From assembly GCF_030062155.1 (NCBI RefSeq), contig NZ_CP118269.1:248001-312000 (forward strand): 64,000 nucleotides of DNA, given 5' to 3'. The number at the start of each line of letters is the position of its first letter. The first letter of the stretch is position 1. The notes under the pieces were generated by a model that worked only from the letters and a program-made list of their open reading frames with translations, ran no database searches and had not been told where the DNA came from. Of the stretch, positions 55,638 through 63,669 are shown one piece after another. This stretch comes from Pantoea sp. Lij88 (GTDB taxonomy: Bacteria; Pseudomonadota; Gammaproteobacteria; Enterobacterales; Enterobacteriaceae). The position numbers and the translations under genes are program-made.

Positions 55638-56321
55638 ATGGCGCTTCCCGTCATTAAAACTGAGCGGCTCTACCGTCAGATCGCTAACGTCATCATGGCC
55701 GGCATCACGCGCGGTGACTTTGTGGCCGGTGGCCTGCTGCCACCGGAGCGCGAGCTGGCAAAACAGCTGGGTGTCAGCCGTTCGTCAGTGCGCGAGGCAC
55801 TGATTGCACTGGAGATGACCGGCTGGGTCGATATCCGGACGGGCAACGGCGTCTATGTCGCTCAGCCGCTGCCACAGGCCGCCGTTCCACAGGAGAGTGA
55901 AACCGGCAGCCTGCAGGATCTGCTTCAGGCGCGTGAAGCCTTTGAGGGAATGCTGGCAGGATTTGCCGCCCGGAACGGCACCGCCGATCAGCGTGCGGCA
56001 CTCCTGGCACTGGCCGCTGAACTGCAGCAGTACAATGAAAACGATGCGGCTTTTCTGGAGCAGGACAAACGTTTCCACCTGCTGATCAGCGAGATGAGCG
56101 GCAATGATGTGTTACGTGACCTGCTGGAGCAGTTATGGAACCGGCGTCACAGCCCACATGTGCAACGGCTGGAACGCCATTATGCCGATAACAGCTTTGC
56201 GCAGGAGATGAACGCTGACCATCAGCAGATCGCCGATGCGATTGTGGCGGGCGATGAAGTCGCAGCCCGCCAGGCGATGGAAAGCCATCTGCAGCACGTG
56301 CAGCAGCGGCTACTTGGTTAA
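55638..56321 (+). CDS. GntR/FadR-family regulator, UxuR/ExuR-like
   Basis: A 227-residue regulator. The winged helix includes LPPERELAKQLGVSRSSVREALIALEMTGWVDIRTGNGVYV, the FadR sub-family signature. An all-helical ligand domain (FCD) follows, with AREAFEGMLAGFAA and FHLLISEMSGNDVLRDLLEQLW. Similarity to UxuR/ExuR and the divergent uxuA suggest that it represses mannonate/hexuronate genes and senses a hexuronate-derived acid. The ATG at 55638 follows AAGGAGAGG. Its last 12 bases overlap the end of tqsA. Confidence 0.88.
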   Translation: MALPVIKTERLYRQIANVIMAGITRGDFVAGGLLPPERELAKQLGVSRSSVREALIALEMTGWVDIRTGNGVYVAQPLPQAAVPQESETGSLQDLLQAREAFEGMLAGFAARNGTADQRAALLALAAELQQYNENDAAFLEQDKRFHLLISEMSGNDVLRDLLEQLWNRRHSPHVQRLERHYADNSFAQEMNADHQQIADAIVAGDEVAARQAMESHLQHVQQRLLG

Positions 56322-57365
56322 TGCCCGCGCCCGCTTAGGTCGTCCGGTGCCCAGCATAATCGCCAGACGGCTGCCGCCTGGCGTGGTCTCCATCAGGATT
56401 TTGGTAATGCTGGTGAGTGGCACCGAGAGCAGCATGCCGACCGGCCCGAGCAGCCAGCCCCAGAACACCAGCGACAGGAACACAACCAGCGTTGATAAGC
56501 CAAGACCGCGGCCCATCAGACGCGGTTCCAGCATATTACCGAACACCATATGAATGGCGGTAAACAGCGCCGCCACCATTGCGGCATCAAACAGACTGTT
56601 CAGTAACAGCGCCTGAAGAAAGGGCGGGATACCGGCGATAATCGGGCCGATATTGGGAATAAAGTTGAGGATAAACGCCACAACAGCCCACAGCAGCGCG
56701 AATTTCACATCCAGCAGATAGAGACTCAGCCAGACGGCAATGCCCGTAATCAGACTGACCAGGGTTTTCAGCGCCAGATAGTGCGTCACGCCTTTCAGCG
56801 CCTTATGCAGCCCGGCGATGCGGATTTTGGGATTGACCAGCGCGTTACGCATTTTGTAGGGCAGGTGATGGACCTCAAACAGCATAAAGACCACGGTCAG
56901 CACCAGCAGCACAGTATTGGTCATCGCGCCGGAAAAGCCGCTCAGCGCCACGCTCGCCAGGTTCATCATGGTGTTCGGGTCGAAACGCTGAACCAGCGCA
57001 TCGGTTGAAATATTGAGATGAAAACCCGCCGCCAGATGCTGCAGCACCGTCATTTTCTGCTCCATGGTGGCGCGCAGTTGCGGGTAGAGATCAGAAAACT
57101 CGCTCATTGAGCTGGCAATAATGGCACCCAGCAGCAGGATACCGCAGAAGATCACGGTAATAACCAGCCCGATTGCCAGTCCACGGCGGAAACCGCGACG
57201 CATCAGCATCGTCACCAGCGGATTCAGCACGATGGCAAAGAACGCCGCCAGCAGGAGCGGAACCAGAATATCGGACGCTGCCCGAACCCCGGCGAGGATG
57301 ATGACCAGCATCGCCAGTTTTATCAGAATATTTTGTCCGATCTTTTCCCGTTGCAGCTCGCTCAT
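56310..57365 (-). CDS. tqsA: AI-2E family transporter TqsA
   Basis: A 351-residue membrane protein with seven or eight hydrophobic segments. It matches E. coli TqsA (YdgG): VIILAGVRAASDILVPLLLAAFFA at the start, FILNFIPNIGPIIAGIPP in the centre and EPRLMGRGLGLSTLVVFLSLVFWGWLLGP toward the end. TqsA is reported to export or control transport of autoinducer-2, though some AI-2E family members are cation transporters. It converges on and overlaps the GntR gene by 12 bp. Confidence 0.92.
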   Translation of the reverse strand: MSELQREKIGQNILIKLAMLVIILAGVRAASDILVPLLLAAFFAIVLNPLVTMLMRRGFRRGLAIGLVITVIFCGILLLGAIIASSMSEFSDLYPQLRATMEQKMTVLQHLAAGFHLNISTDALVQRFDPNTMMNLASVALSGFSGAMTNTVLLVLTVVFMLFEVHHLPYKMRNALVNPKIRIAGLHKALKGVTHYLALKTLVSLITGIAVWLSLYLLDVKFALLWAVVAFILNFIPNIGPIIAGIPPFLQALLLNSLFDAAMVAALFTAIHMVFGNMLEPRLMGRGLGLSTLVVFLSLVFWGWLLGPVGMLLSVPLTSITKILMETTPGGSRLAIMLGTGRPKRARALTK

Positions 57366-57643
57366 GCTCTCTCTCGTAACGTAAATTGGCTGTTACAAGT
57401 GTAGCTGAAAGAAAATTAACAGTCTGATTTATCAGAGAAACGGTAAAGCGCGGCGGCAATATGGCCAGGTAATCAGCACCACTGCGCTCAGCTAAAGCGA
57501 CAGCGCAATAGCCATCCCTTTTCCTGGTTTGCACGCCGCGTTCTGCCGCCCGATAACCGTGCCATTGTGATGCGTGGGGGGCGAAAGCGGATATAGTTAA
57601 AGGATAAACCTTATCATTCAGCCAAATACGAGCGCGAGGACTC

Positions 57644-58864
57644 ATGCCTGAACAGCCTGCAGCCGAACAGAATGCCCCATCCGGAAACCTGAATATCTCT
57701 CTGCTGATCCTCTCTATCGTGGCCTACAACTTTGCCAGCTATCTCACTATTGGTCTGCCGCTGGCCGTATTGCCAGGCTGGGTACATGACCAGCTGGGCT
57801 TCAGCGCATTCTGGGCGGGCCTGGTGATCAGCCTGCAATATGTGGCGACGCTGCTGAGCCGGCCACACGCCGGACGCTATGCCGATATCTGGGGGCCAAA
57901 GAAAGTGGTGGTGACGGGCCTGGTGGGCTGTCTGATCAGCGGTTTATGTATTCTGCTGGCGGCGCTAATCGCATCACCGATGTGGAGCCTGACGCTGCTC
58001 TGCGTGGGCCGGTTAATTCTGGGCGTGGGCCAGAGCTTTACCGGCACCGGCACTTCGCTGTGGGGTGTCGCGCGTGTCGGTTCGCTGCACATTGGCCGGG
58101 TCATCTCCTGGAACGGCATTGTCACCTATGGCGCGATGGCGATTGGCGCGCCGCTCGGCGTGGTGATCTTCCAGGCAGGTGGCCTGCTGTGGCTGTCGCT
58201 GGTGATTGTGGCTATCTGCGTGGTGGGCATCGTCTGCGCCGTGCCCCGTCCGGCCGTAAAAGCCAGCCGGGCCAGACCGCTGCCGTTTCGGGCCGTGCTG
58301 GGGAAAATCGCCAGCTTTGGTGCAATTCTGGCGATGGGATCGGCAGGTTTTGGCGTCATCGCCACGTTTATCACGCTGTTCTATCAGGATAAAGGCTGGG
58401 AAGGGGCGGCCTTCGCGCTCTCCCTGTTCAGCGTGGCTTTTGTCGGTACGCGGCTGCTGTTTCCCAATGCGATTAACCGCCACGGCGGCCTGCGGGTCGC
58501 CAGTGTTTGCCTGGCGGTTGAGGCTGCCGGGCTGTTTCTGGTCGCCGCTGCGGGTCATCCCTGGATGGCAAACGCGGGTGCGTTTCTGACCGGTGCCGGG
58601 TTCTCGCTGGTGTTCCCGGCGCTGGGCGTGGTGGCGGTAAAAGTGGTGCCGCAGCAGAATCAGGGCAGCGCTCTGGCAACCTATACCGCCTTTATGGACC
58701 TGTCGCTGGGGATAACCGGGCCACTGGCCGGATTTATCATGAATTATGCGGATGTTTCACGCGTCTATCTGCTCACGGCGCTATTAGTCTGTGTGGCGTT
58801 TTTCTGCACGCTGCGCCTGCAGCGGCGTCAGGCATCGCTGCCAGCAGACGGTTCTTCAGAATAA
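57644..58864 (+). CDS. yhhS: MFS transporter YhhS
   Basis: A 406-residue MFS protein close to E. coli YhhS: VAYNFASYLTIGLPLAVLPG at TM1, SLQYVATLLSRPHAGRYAD, GVGQSFTGTGTSLWGV and SLVFPALGVVAVKVVPQQNQG. E. coli YhhS has been linked with arabinose efflux and glyphosate resistance in overexpression studies. It is an efflux-type carrier with no obvious operon partner. Confidence 0.92.
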   Translation: MPEQPAAEQNAPSGNLNISLLILSIVAYNFASYLTIGLPLAVLPGWVHDQLGFSAFWAGLVISLQYVATLLSRPHAGRYADIWGPKKVVVTGLVGCLISGLCILLAALIASPMWSLTLLCVGRLILGVGQSFTGTGTSLWGVARVGSLHIGRVISWNGIVTYGAMAIGAPLGVVIFQAGGLLWLSLVIVAICVVGIVCAVPRPAVKASRARPLPFRAVLGKIASFGAILAMGSAGFGVIATFITLFYQDKGWEGAAFALSLFSVAFVGTRLLFPNAINRHGGLRVASVCLAVEAAGLFLVAAAGHPWMANAGAFLTGAGFSLVFPALGVVAVKVVPQQNQGSALATYTAFMDLSLGITGPLAGFIMNYADVSRVYLLTALLVCVAFFCTLRLQRRQASLPADGSSE

Positions 58865-58888
58865 AAAAATGGCCCAGCAGCGGGCCAT
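58863..58888 (-). terminator. Terminator of the iolI gene
   Basis: Stem ATGGCCC / GGGCCAT with a 6-base loop, followed on the minus strand by seven T. It ends the leftward iolI transcript; it is a poorer terminator for yhhS. Confidence 0.85.
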
Positions 58889-58938
58889 AACGTCTTTGCA
58901 GACACAGATAAACGTATAAATTCTGGCTGCAACAGGCT

Positions 58939-59754
58939 TCAGGCCTGAAGCAGTTCAATACTGTGGCGGATCTGGCGTTCAATCTCTGCCGGGGTCCAGC
59001 TGTTGAGCTGCCCGGAGAACGGCTCAAAGGCGTAGATGCCCTTATAGCCGAGCTTCTCCAGCCGTTTAACCTGCGCCACGCTCTTCAGCACATCGTTATC
59101 ACTGAGCATGATGCGTTCGTCGTCGGTCAGTTCGGCGGTCGGACGACGATCTTCCACGCCCGAAAGGTGCACCAGTCCAATCTGATCAATATCAATGCCC
59201 GCCGGAAATTCCTGCTCAGCATTCTCATAGAGATGATGGTGAAAGGTATCCAGCAGCAATGTAAAGGGCACGCCCGCCGCGGCAATCAATTCCTGCGCCT
59301 GCACGATCGAACGCAGTGAGCTGACCGGAAACCCCAGCGGTTCCACCAGCCCCTGAATGCCATAGTGGGCAAAGTGCGGAGCCAGCGCCTGCATCGCCGC
59401 CTGTGTCTGCTGAGACGACACGGCAATCCCCTCATTCAGCGGGCACATCACCAGCGCCTTTGCGCCAATCTGTTGTGCTGTCTGTAACAGCGCCCCGGCA
59501 CGGTTTAGCAGCGCGTCATCCATGCGGTTAAACGGATAGAGCGCATTAATGGTGACGATATCGATGTGATATCGGTCGGTCAGGGCACGCAGCTGATCGG
59601 GGCTGAGATCGTCAGTGACGCTGCCGCCTGGCATGTCATTCCGCAGTTCAACCTTGCTCAGCCCCAGACGCTGAACCAGCTGAAAGAAGGCCTCCAGCGA
59701 GAGCCGGGGCGCGATTTTGCGGTTGATACAGAAACGGGTGGGATCAATAGCCAT
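58939..59754 (-). CDS. iolI: 2-keto-myo-inositol isomerase-like TIM-barrel protein
   Basis: A 271-residue xylose-isomerase-like TIM barrel. Likely metal ligands are the Glu of LVEPLGFP, the Asp/His of LLDTFHHHLY, the His of VHLSGVEDR and the Glu of YAFEPFSG. This matches IolI proteins, which interconvert scyllo-inosose-type ketoinositols, and the start MAIDPTRFCINRKIAP is like enterobacterial IolI. It is divergent from iolA and probably co-regulated by the RpiR-type gene. Other members of the barrel family cannot be fully excluded. Confidence 0.82.
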   Translation of the reverse strand: MAIDPTRFCINRKIAPRLSLEAFFQLVQRLGLSKVELRNDMPGGSVTDDLSPDQLRALTDRYHIDIVTINALYPFNRMDDALLNRAGALLQTAQQIGAKALVMCPLNEGIAVSSQQTQAAMQALAPHFAHYGIQGLVEPLGFPVSSLRSIVQAQELIAAAGVPFTLLLDTFHHHLYENAEQEFPAGIDIDQIGLVHLSGVEDRRPTAELTDDERIMLSDNDVLKSVAQVKRLEKLGYKGIYAFEPFSGQLNSWTPAEIERQIRHSIELLQA

Positions 59755-60175
59755 GCGCTGACTCCGGGACAGGAGAGTGTTGCGACTAAAGAGAACATTT
59801 ATTTCATTAATAGTGAATTATGAAATACAGTTTATTAGATCAGCCTCGCATTAATTTCATATTTCGTTTCACCTATATGCATAAACGCTCAATCAGCTTC
59901 GCAGTAACAGAACCGATCCGCAACAAGGCGATTTCCCTTCTGCGCAAAGGCTGGCAGGTATTAACCGCCCCCTGACCTCCTGACGCCGCCAGACACAATC
60001 GGACAGTAAAAATGCGATCCGTGCCGCTAAAAGCAAATTTTCCAAAAAGAACTATTTGAAAAATTTATTCCACTGTAATAGCTTCATAGCACGCTTTCAG
60101 GTTTGCCTGGTCAGGCAGTGTGGCAGGCCACAGGGTCTGTCTGCAGGGAACTTAACCATCTTAAGAGGCAACATC
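59755..60175. other. iolI-iolA divergent promoter region
   Basis: A 421-bp region with no gene. It carries three ATTTCAT-type elements near iolI (59801-59860) that also occur before the RpiR-type regulator, so it is the likely target of that protein. The remainder toward iolA contains no evident operator. AAGAGG at about 60163 is the iolA ribosome site. Confidence 0.6.
59801..59826. promoter_or_regulatory. Candidate IolR operator before iolI
   Basis: Arms ATTTCAT and ATGAAAT, separated by 12 bp, about 50-70 bp upstream of iolI. A further ATTTCAT lies at 59854-59860. The same arms occur with 6-bp spacing before the RpiR-type gene. Confidence 0.5.
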
Positions 60176-61681
60176 ATGACAATCATAGGTAACTTTATTG
60201 GCGGTAAAACCACTTTCAGCGCCAGCAACGAAACCATTCCTGTTTACGATCCGGCAACCGGCAAAGTGGTTCGTGAACTGACGCAAAGTACCGCTGATGA
60301 AGTGGCCCAGGCGATTGGTGTCGCGCATGACGCGTTTGCAGCCTGGTCGAAAACCTCGCCGCTGCGTCGCGCCCGCGTTCTGTTTAACTTTAAAGCCCTG
60401 ATGGAGCAGCACCGCGATGAGCTGGCGGCGCTGATTGTCTCTGAACATGGCAAAGTCTGGTCTGATGCACTGGGTGAACTGACGCGTGGCATTGAAGTGA
60501 TTGAGTTTGCCTGCGGAATCCCTCATCTGCTCAAAGGCGAATATTCCCCGAACGTCGGCGGCGGCGTTGACAGCTTCTCGCTGATGCAGCCGGTTGGCGT
60601 CGTGGCGGGCATTACACCATTTAACTTCCCGGCGATGGTGCCACTCTGGATGTTCCCGATCGCGCTGGCCTGCGGTAACACCTTTGTCCTGAAGCCACCG
60701 GCGCTGGATCCTTCAGCGGCCGTGCGTATGGCTGAGCTGCTGACCGAAGCGGGCCTGCCGGATGGCGTATTCAACGTGGTGCACAGCTCTAACGAAGATG
60801 CTGAGCAACTCTATAAAGATCCGCGTATTGCTGCGGTGAGCTTCGTCGGCTCTTCAGGCGTGGCTGAGCATATCTATAAAACCGCCAGCGCCCATGGCAA
60901 GCGCGTGCAGGCATTTGGCGCGGCGAAAAACCATGCCATCGTCATGCCGGATGCCGATCTGGATGCCACCGTTAACGCCATCATGGGCGGTGCGTTTGGC
61001 TCTGCTGGTGAACGCTGCATGGCACTGCCAGTTGTGGTCGCCGTGGGCGATGACACCGCTGATAAGCTGATTGCCCGTCTGACACCGCTGGTGAAAGCAC
61101 TGCGTATCGGCCCCGGAATGAGTCAGGGTGCTGATGAGAATGAGATGGGACCGGTCGTCTCAGCCGCGCACCAGAAGAAAGTGCTGGGTTATATCGACAA
61201 AGGCGAGCAGGAAGGGGCGAAGCTGGTGGTCGATGGCCGTAACGTGCAGGTAGCGGGTCACGCCGAAGGTTACTACGTTGGCGGCACGCTGTTTGATAAC
61301 GTCACCTCAGAGATGGTGATCTGGCGTGAAGAGATTTTTGGGCCGGTGCTGAGCATCATGCGCGCTCCGGACTACGACAGCGCCCTGCAACTGGTCAACA
61401 GCCATGAGTTTGGCAACGGCAGCGCGATTTTCACCAGCAACGGTCACACCGCGCGTGAGTTTGTGCAGAACGTTGAAGCGGGCATGGTCGGTGTCAACGT
61501 GCCGGTTCCGGTGCCGATGGCATTCCACAGCTTCGGCGGCTGGAAGCGTTCCGTGTTTGGTGCGCTTAACGTTCACGGGCCGGATGGCGTGCGCTTCTAT
61601 ACGCGTATGAAAACCGCCACCGTGCGCTGGCCGTCCGGTCAGCAGACCGTGTCTGAATTCAGTATGCCAACCCTGGGCTAA
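60176..61681 (+). CDS. iolA: Methylmalonate-semialdehyde dehydrogenase (acylating)
   Basis: A 501-residue CoA-acylating aldehyde dehydrogenase. It starts MTIIGNFIGG at 60176, behind AAGAGG. GITPFNFPAMVPLWMFPIA and the catalytic Cys in SAGERCMALPVV are diagnostic for MMSDH/IolA, which turns malonate semialdehyde into acetyl-CoA at the end of inositol breakdown (or methylmalonate semialdehyde into propionyl-CoA). A hairpin with a T-run follows it before iolB. Confidence 0.94.
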   Translation: MTIIGNFIGGKTTFSASNETIPVYDPATGKVVRELTQSTADEVAQAIGVAHDAFAAWSKTSPLRRARVLFNFKALMEQHRDELAALIVSEHGKVWSDALGELTRGIEVIEFACGIPHLLKGEYSPNVGGGVDSFSLMQPVGVVAGITPFNFPAMVPLWMFPIALACGNTFVLKPPALDPSAAVRMAELLTEAGLPDGVFNVVHSSNEDAEQLYKDPRIAAVSFVGSSGVAEHIYKTASAHGKRVQAFGAAKNHAIVMPDADLDATVNAIMGGAFGSAGERCMALPVVVAVGDDTADKLIARLTPLVKALRIGPGMSQGADENEMGPVVSAAHQKKVLGYIDKGEQEGAKLVVDGRNVQVAGHAEGYYVGGTLFDNVTSEMVIWREEIFGPVLSIMRAPDYDSALQLVNSHEFGNGSAIFTSNGHTAREFVQNVEAGMVGVNVPVPVPMAFHSFGGWKRSVFGALNVHGPDGVRFYTRMKTATVRWPSGQQTVSEFSMPTLG

Positions 61682-61699
61682 TTCATTTCAACGCTGATC

Positions 61700-61730
61700 A
61701 CGACCGGCAGGATAATCTGCCGGTCGTTTT
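61700..61730 (+). terminator. Terminator-like hairpin between iolA and iolB
   Basis: An 11-bp perfect stem (ACGACCGGCAG / CTGCCGGTCGT) with a 6-base loop and four T. It lies 19 bp after the iolA stop and about 63 bp before the iolB start, so it should end or attenuate iolA transcription before iolB. Confidence 0.85.
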
Positions 61731-61793
61731 GTTCACGGGCAACGCGCCCGCGAAACGACCGCAGCGTCAATCGTGACAGAGAGGAGGATCAGG

Positions 61794-62612
61794 ATGTCTT
61801 TACTGTCGAAAGTACAGGCCCCGGACGCACAGGGCCGTATTCAGCATGTCACGCCTGAGCGCGCTGGCTGGCGTTATGTCGGCTTTGATGCCTATATGCT
61901 GAAGAAAGGGGAAACCCTGCGTCTTACCAGCGGTGATAAAGAGCTGTGTCTGGTGCTGGTGGCCGGGCTGGCCTCGGTGAAAACCCGCCATGCTGAGTTT
62001 CCCGGTATCGGTAAGCGCATGTCGCCGTTTGAGCGCGTGCCGCCTTATTCCGTTTACGTGCCGCATGACGATGAAGTGGAAATTTACGCTGACAGCGATC
62101 TTGAGCTGGCGGTCTGCAACGCGCCCGGTCAGGGAAATCTGCCTGCGCGACTGATTGCGCCATCCGATGTCGGTGTTGAGCATCGCGGAAAAGGGCGCAA
62201 CCAGCGTCTGGTGCATAACATTCTGCCTGACACTGAACCCGCTGACAGCCTGCTGGTGGTGGAGGTCTACACCAACGAGGGCGATACCAGCTCTTATCCC
62301 AGCCACAAGCATGACCAGGAGGAAAGTGAAAATGAAACCTATCTGGAAGAGACCTACTATCACCGTTTCGATCCGGAGCCTGGTTTCGCCATGCAGCGCG
62401 TCTACACTGACGACCGGTCACTGGATGTCTGTATGGCACCCTATAATCGCGACGTCGTGATGGTGCCGCGCGGCTATCATCCGGTGGCAACGCTGGCGGG
62501 TTATAACAACTACTATCTGAACGTGATGGCGGGGCCGGTGCGGCTATGGAAATTTACCTGGGAGAAAGATCACGCCTGGGTGAACAGCGACAGCTATCCG
62601 CGCAAAGCGTAA
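61794..62612 (+). CDS. iolB: 5-deoxy-glucuronate isomerase
   Basis: A 272-residue cupin enzyme that converts 5-deoxy-D-glucuronate to 5-dehydro-2-deoxy-D-gluconate in inositol breakdown. The metal-site region is SSYPSHKHDQEESENETYLEE, with its His and Glu ligands, and the late MVPRGYHPVATLAGYNNYYLN is typical of IolB. The ATG at 61794 follows GAGGAGG. Together with iolA and iolI it shows that part of an iol regulon is here. Confidence 0.94.
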   Translation: MSLLSKVQAPDAQGRIQHVTPERAGWRYVGFDAYMLKKGETLRLTSGDKELCLVLVAGLASVKTRHAEFPGIGKRMSPFERVPPYSVYVPHDDEVEIYADSDLELAVCNAPGQGNLPARLIAPSDVGVEHRGKGRNQRLVHNILPDTEPADSLLVVEVYTNEGDTSSYPSHKHDQEESENETYLEETYYHRFDPEPGFAMQRVYTDDRSLDVCMAPYNRDVVMVPRGYHPVATLAGYNNYYLNVMAGPVRLWKFTWEKDHAWVNSDSYPRKA

Positions 62613-62655
62613 GCCACTGCGGTTTTATCCGTGTGTAAAGTACGTAGATAGCATC

Positions 62656-62686
62656 AAAAAGGGCAGCCGATGGGGCTGCCCTTTTT
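62656..62686. terminator. Bidirectional terminator between iolB and the RpiR-type gene
   Basis: An 8-bp stem (GGGCAGCC / GGCTGCCC) with a 5-base loop, flanked by A5 and T5. It ends both convergent transcripts. Confidence 0.92.
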
Positions 62687-62703
62687 ACTGTGCGGAACGC
62701 AGG

Positions 62704-63552
62704 TTACTGAGCAGTACTGTCCGCGTTGTTCAGCGCCAGTGACACCGCCAGCGTCTGCGCCAGGCAGAGCGAGGCGACCTGCGAACGGAAGCCATCGACC
62801 TGCGCTTCACGCACCACAAAGCAGACGTCGCTGAAAGCGGCCAGCGGGCTGACCTGGCTGTCGGTAATGGCGATCTGATGCGCGCCACGCTTGGCACCCA
62901 TTTCCACCACTTCGACGGCTTCACGCGCATAAGGTGAGTAGCTGATTGCAATCACCACATCTTTCGGATTTACCAGGCTAAGCTGCTCGGTAAACATCCC
63001 GCCCAGACCATCAATCAGAAAAGCACGACGTTCCAGGTGACGCAGCGCGTAGACCAGATAGGAGGCGACGCTGAACGAGCGACGCAGGCCGATCACATAG
63101 ATGTTTTCAGCCTCATTCAGCAGTTTCACCGCTTTGTTCAGCTGCTCAGGATTAACCTGCATCGCCAGCTGCTGCAGCGCCTGGCTGTTCACCATCGTAA
63201 AGACGTTGAGGATTTCCGCCGGACTTTCAGGCGCACTGGCGCTGTCGTCCGTTGAGGTCTGACGAAACAGACGAGCGCGCTCGGTATAGTTGACCGTCTC
63301 CTCCATCAGGTGCTGACGAAAAACCTGTTTCATTTCGTTGAAACCGCTGAAGCCAAACGCATTCGCAAACCGGATCAGCGTCGATGGCGGCACATCGGCC
63401 TGCTGGGCAATCGAGGCGACGGTATCGAAAGCAATACTGTTACTGTTATCAAGGATGTAGCGCGCAACCTGTTTAAGACGCTTGCTCAGCGTTTCATAGC
63501 GGCGACGAATATCGTCCTGCAAGAGAGAAAGTTGGGTGGGATTATTGTTCAT
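62704..63552 (-). CDS. RpiR/MurR-family regulator, IolR-like
   Basis: A 282-residue regulator with an N-terminal helix-turn-helix of the RpiR type (ADVPPSTLIRFANAFGFSGFNEMK) and a C-terminal SIS sugar-phosphate-binding domain (IYVIGLRRSFSVASYL, VVIAISYSPYAREAVEVV). Next to iol genes such proteins (for example Salmonella IolR) repress inositol catabolism and respond to an inositol-derived phosphate. The ATG at 63552 is chosen over an adjacent GTG. A near-perfect operator-like palindrome lies upstream, suggesting autoregulation. Confidence 0.87.
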   Translation of the reverse strand: MNNNPTQLSLLQDDIRRRYETLSKRLKQVARYILDNSNSIAFDTVASIAQQADVPPSTLIRFANAFGFSGFNEMKQVFRQHLMEETVNYTERARLFRQTSTDDSASAPESPAEILNVFTMVNSQALQQLAMQVNPEQLNKAVKLLNEAENIYVIGLRRSFSVASYLVYALRHLERRAFLIDGLGGMFTEQLSLVNPKDVVIAISYSPYAREAVEVVEMGAKRGAHQIAITDSQVSPLAAFSDVCFVVREAQVDGFRSQVASLCLAQTLAVSLALNNADSTAQ

Positions 63553-63649
63553 CACTTCTGCCCGTATAATTAGAATAATGGCTGCATAATGAGCGCTATA
63601 TTACCAGATGGATGGAAAATTTCATTTCTTTGCGTTAACGACGCGGTTT

Positions 63650-63669
63650 ATTTCATGGCTTTATGAAAT
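63650..63669. promoter_or_regulatory. Candidate IolR operator before the RpiR-type gene
   Basis: A perfect 7-6-7 palindrome, ATTTCAT-GGCTTT-ATGAAAT, about 100 bp upstream of the regulator start. An additional ATTTCAT lies at 63619-63625. The arms are identical to those before iolI. Confidence 0.55.
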
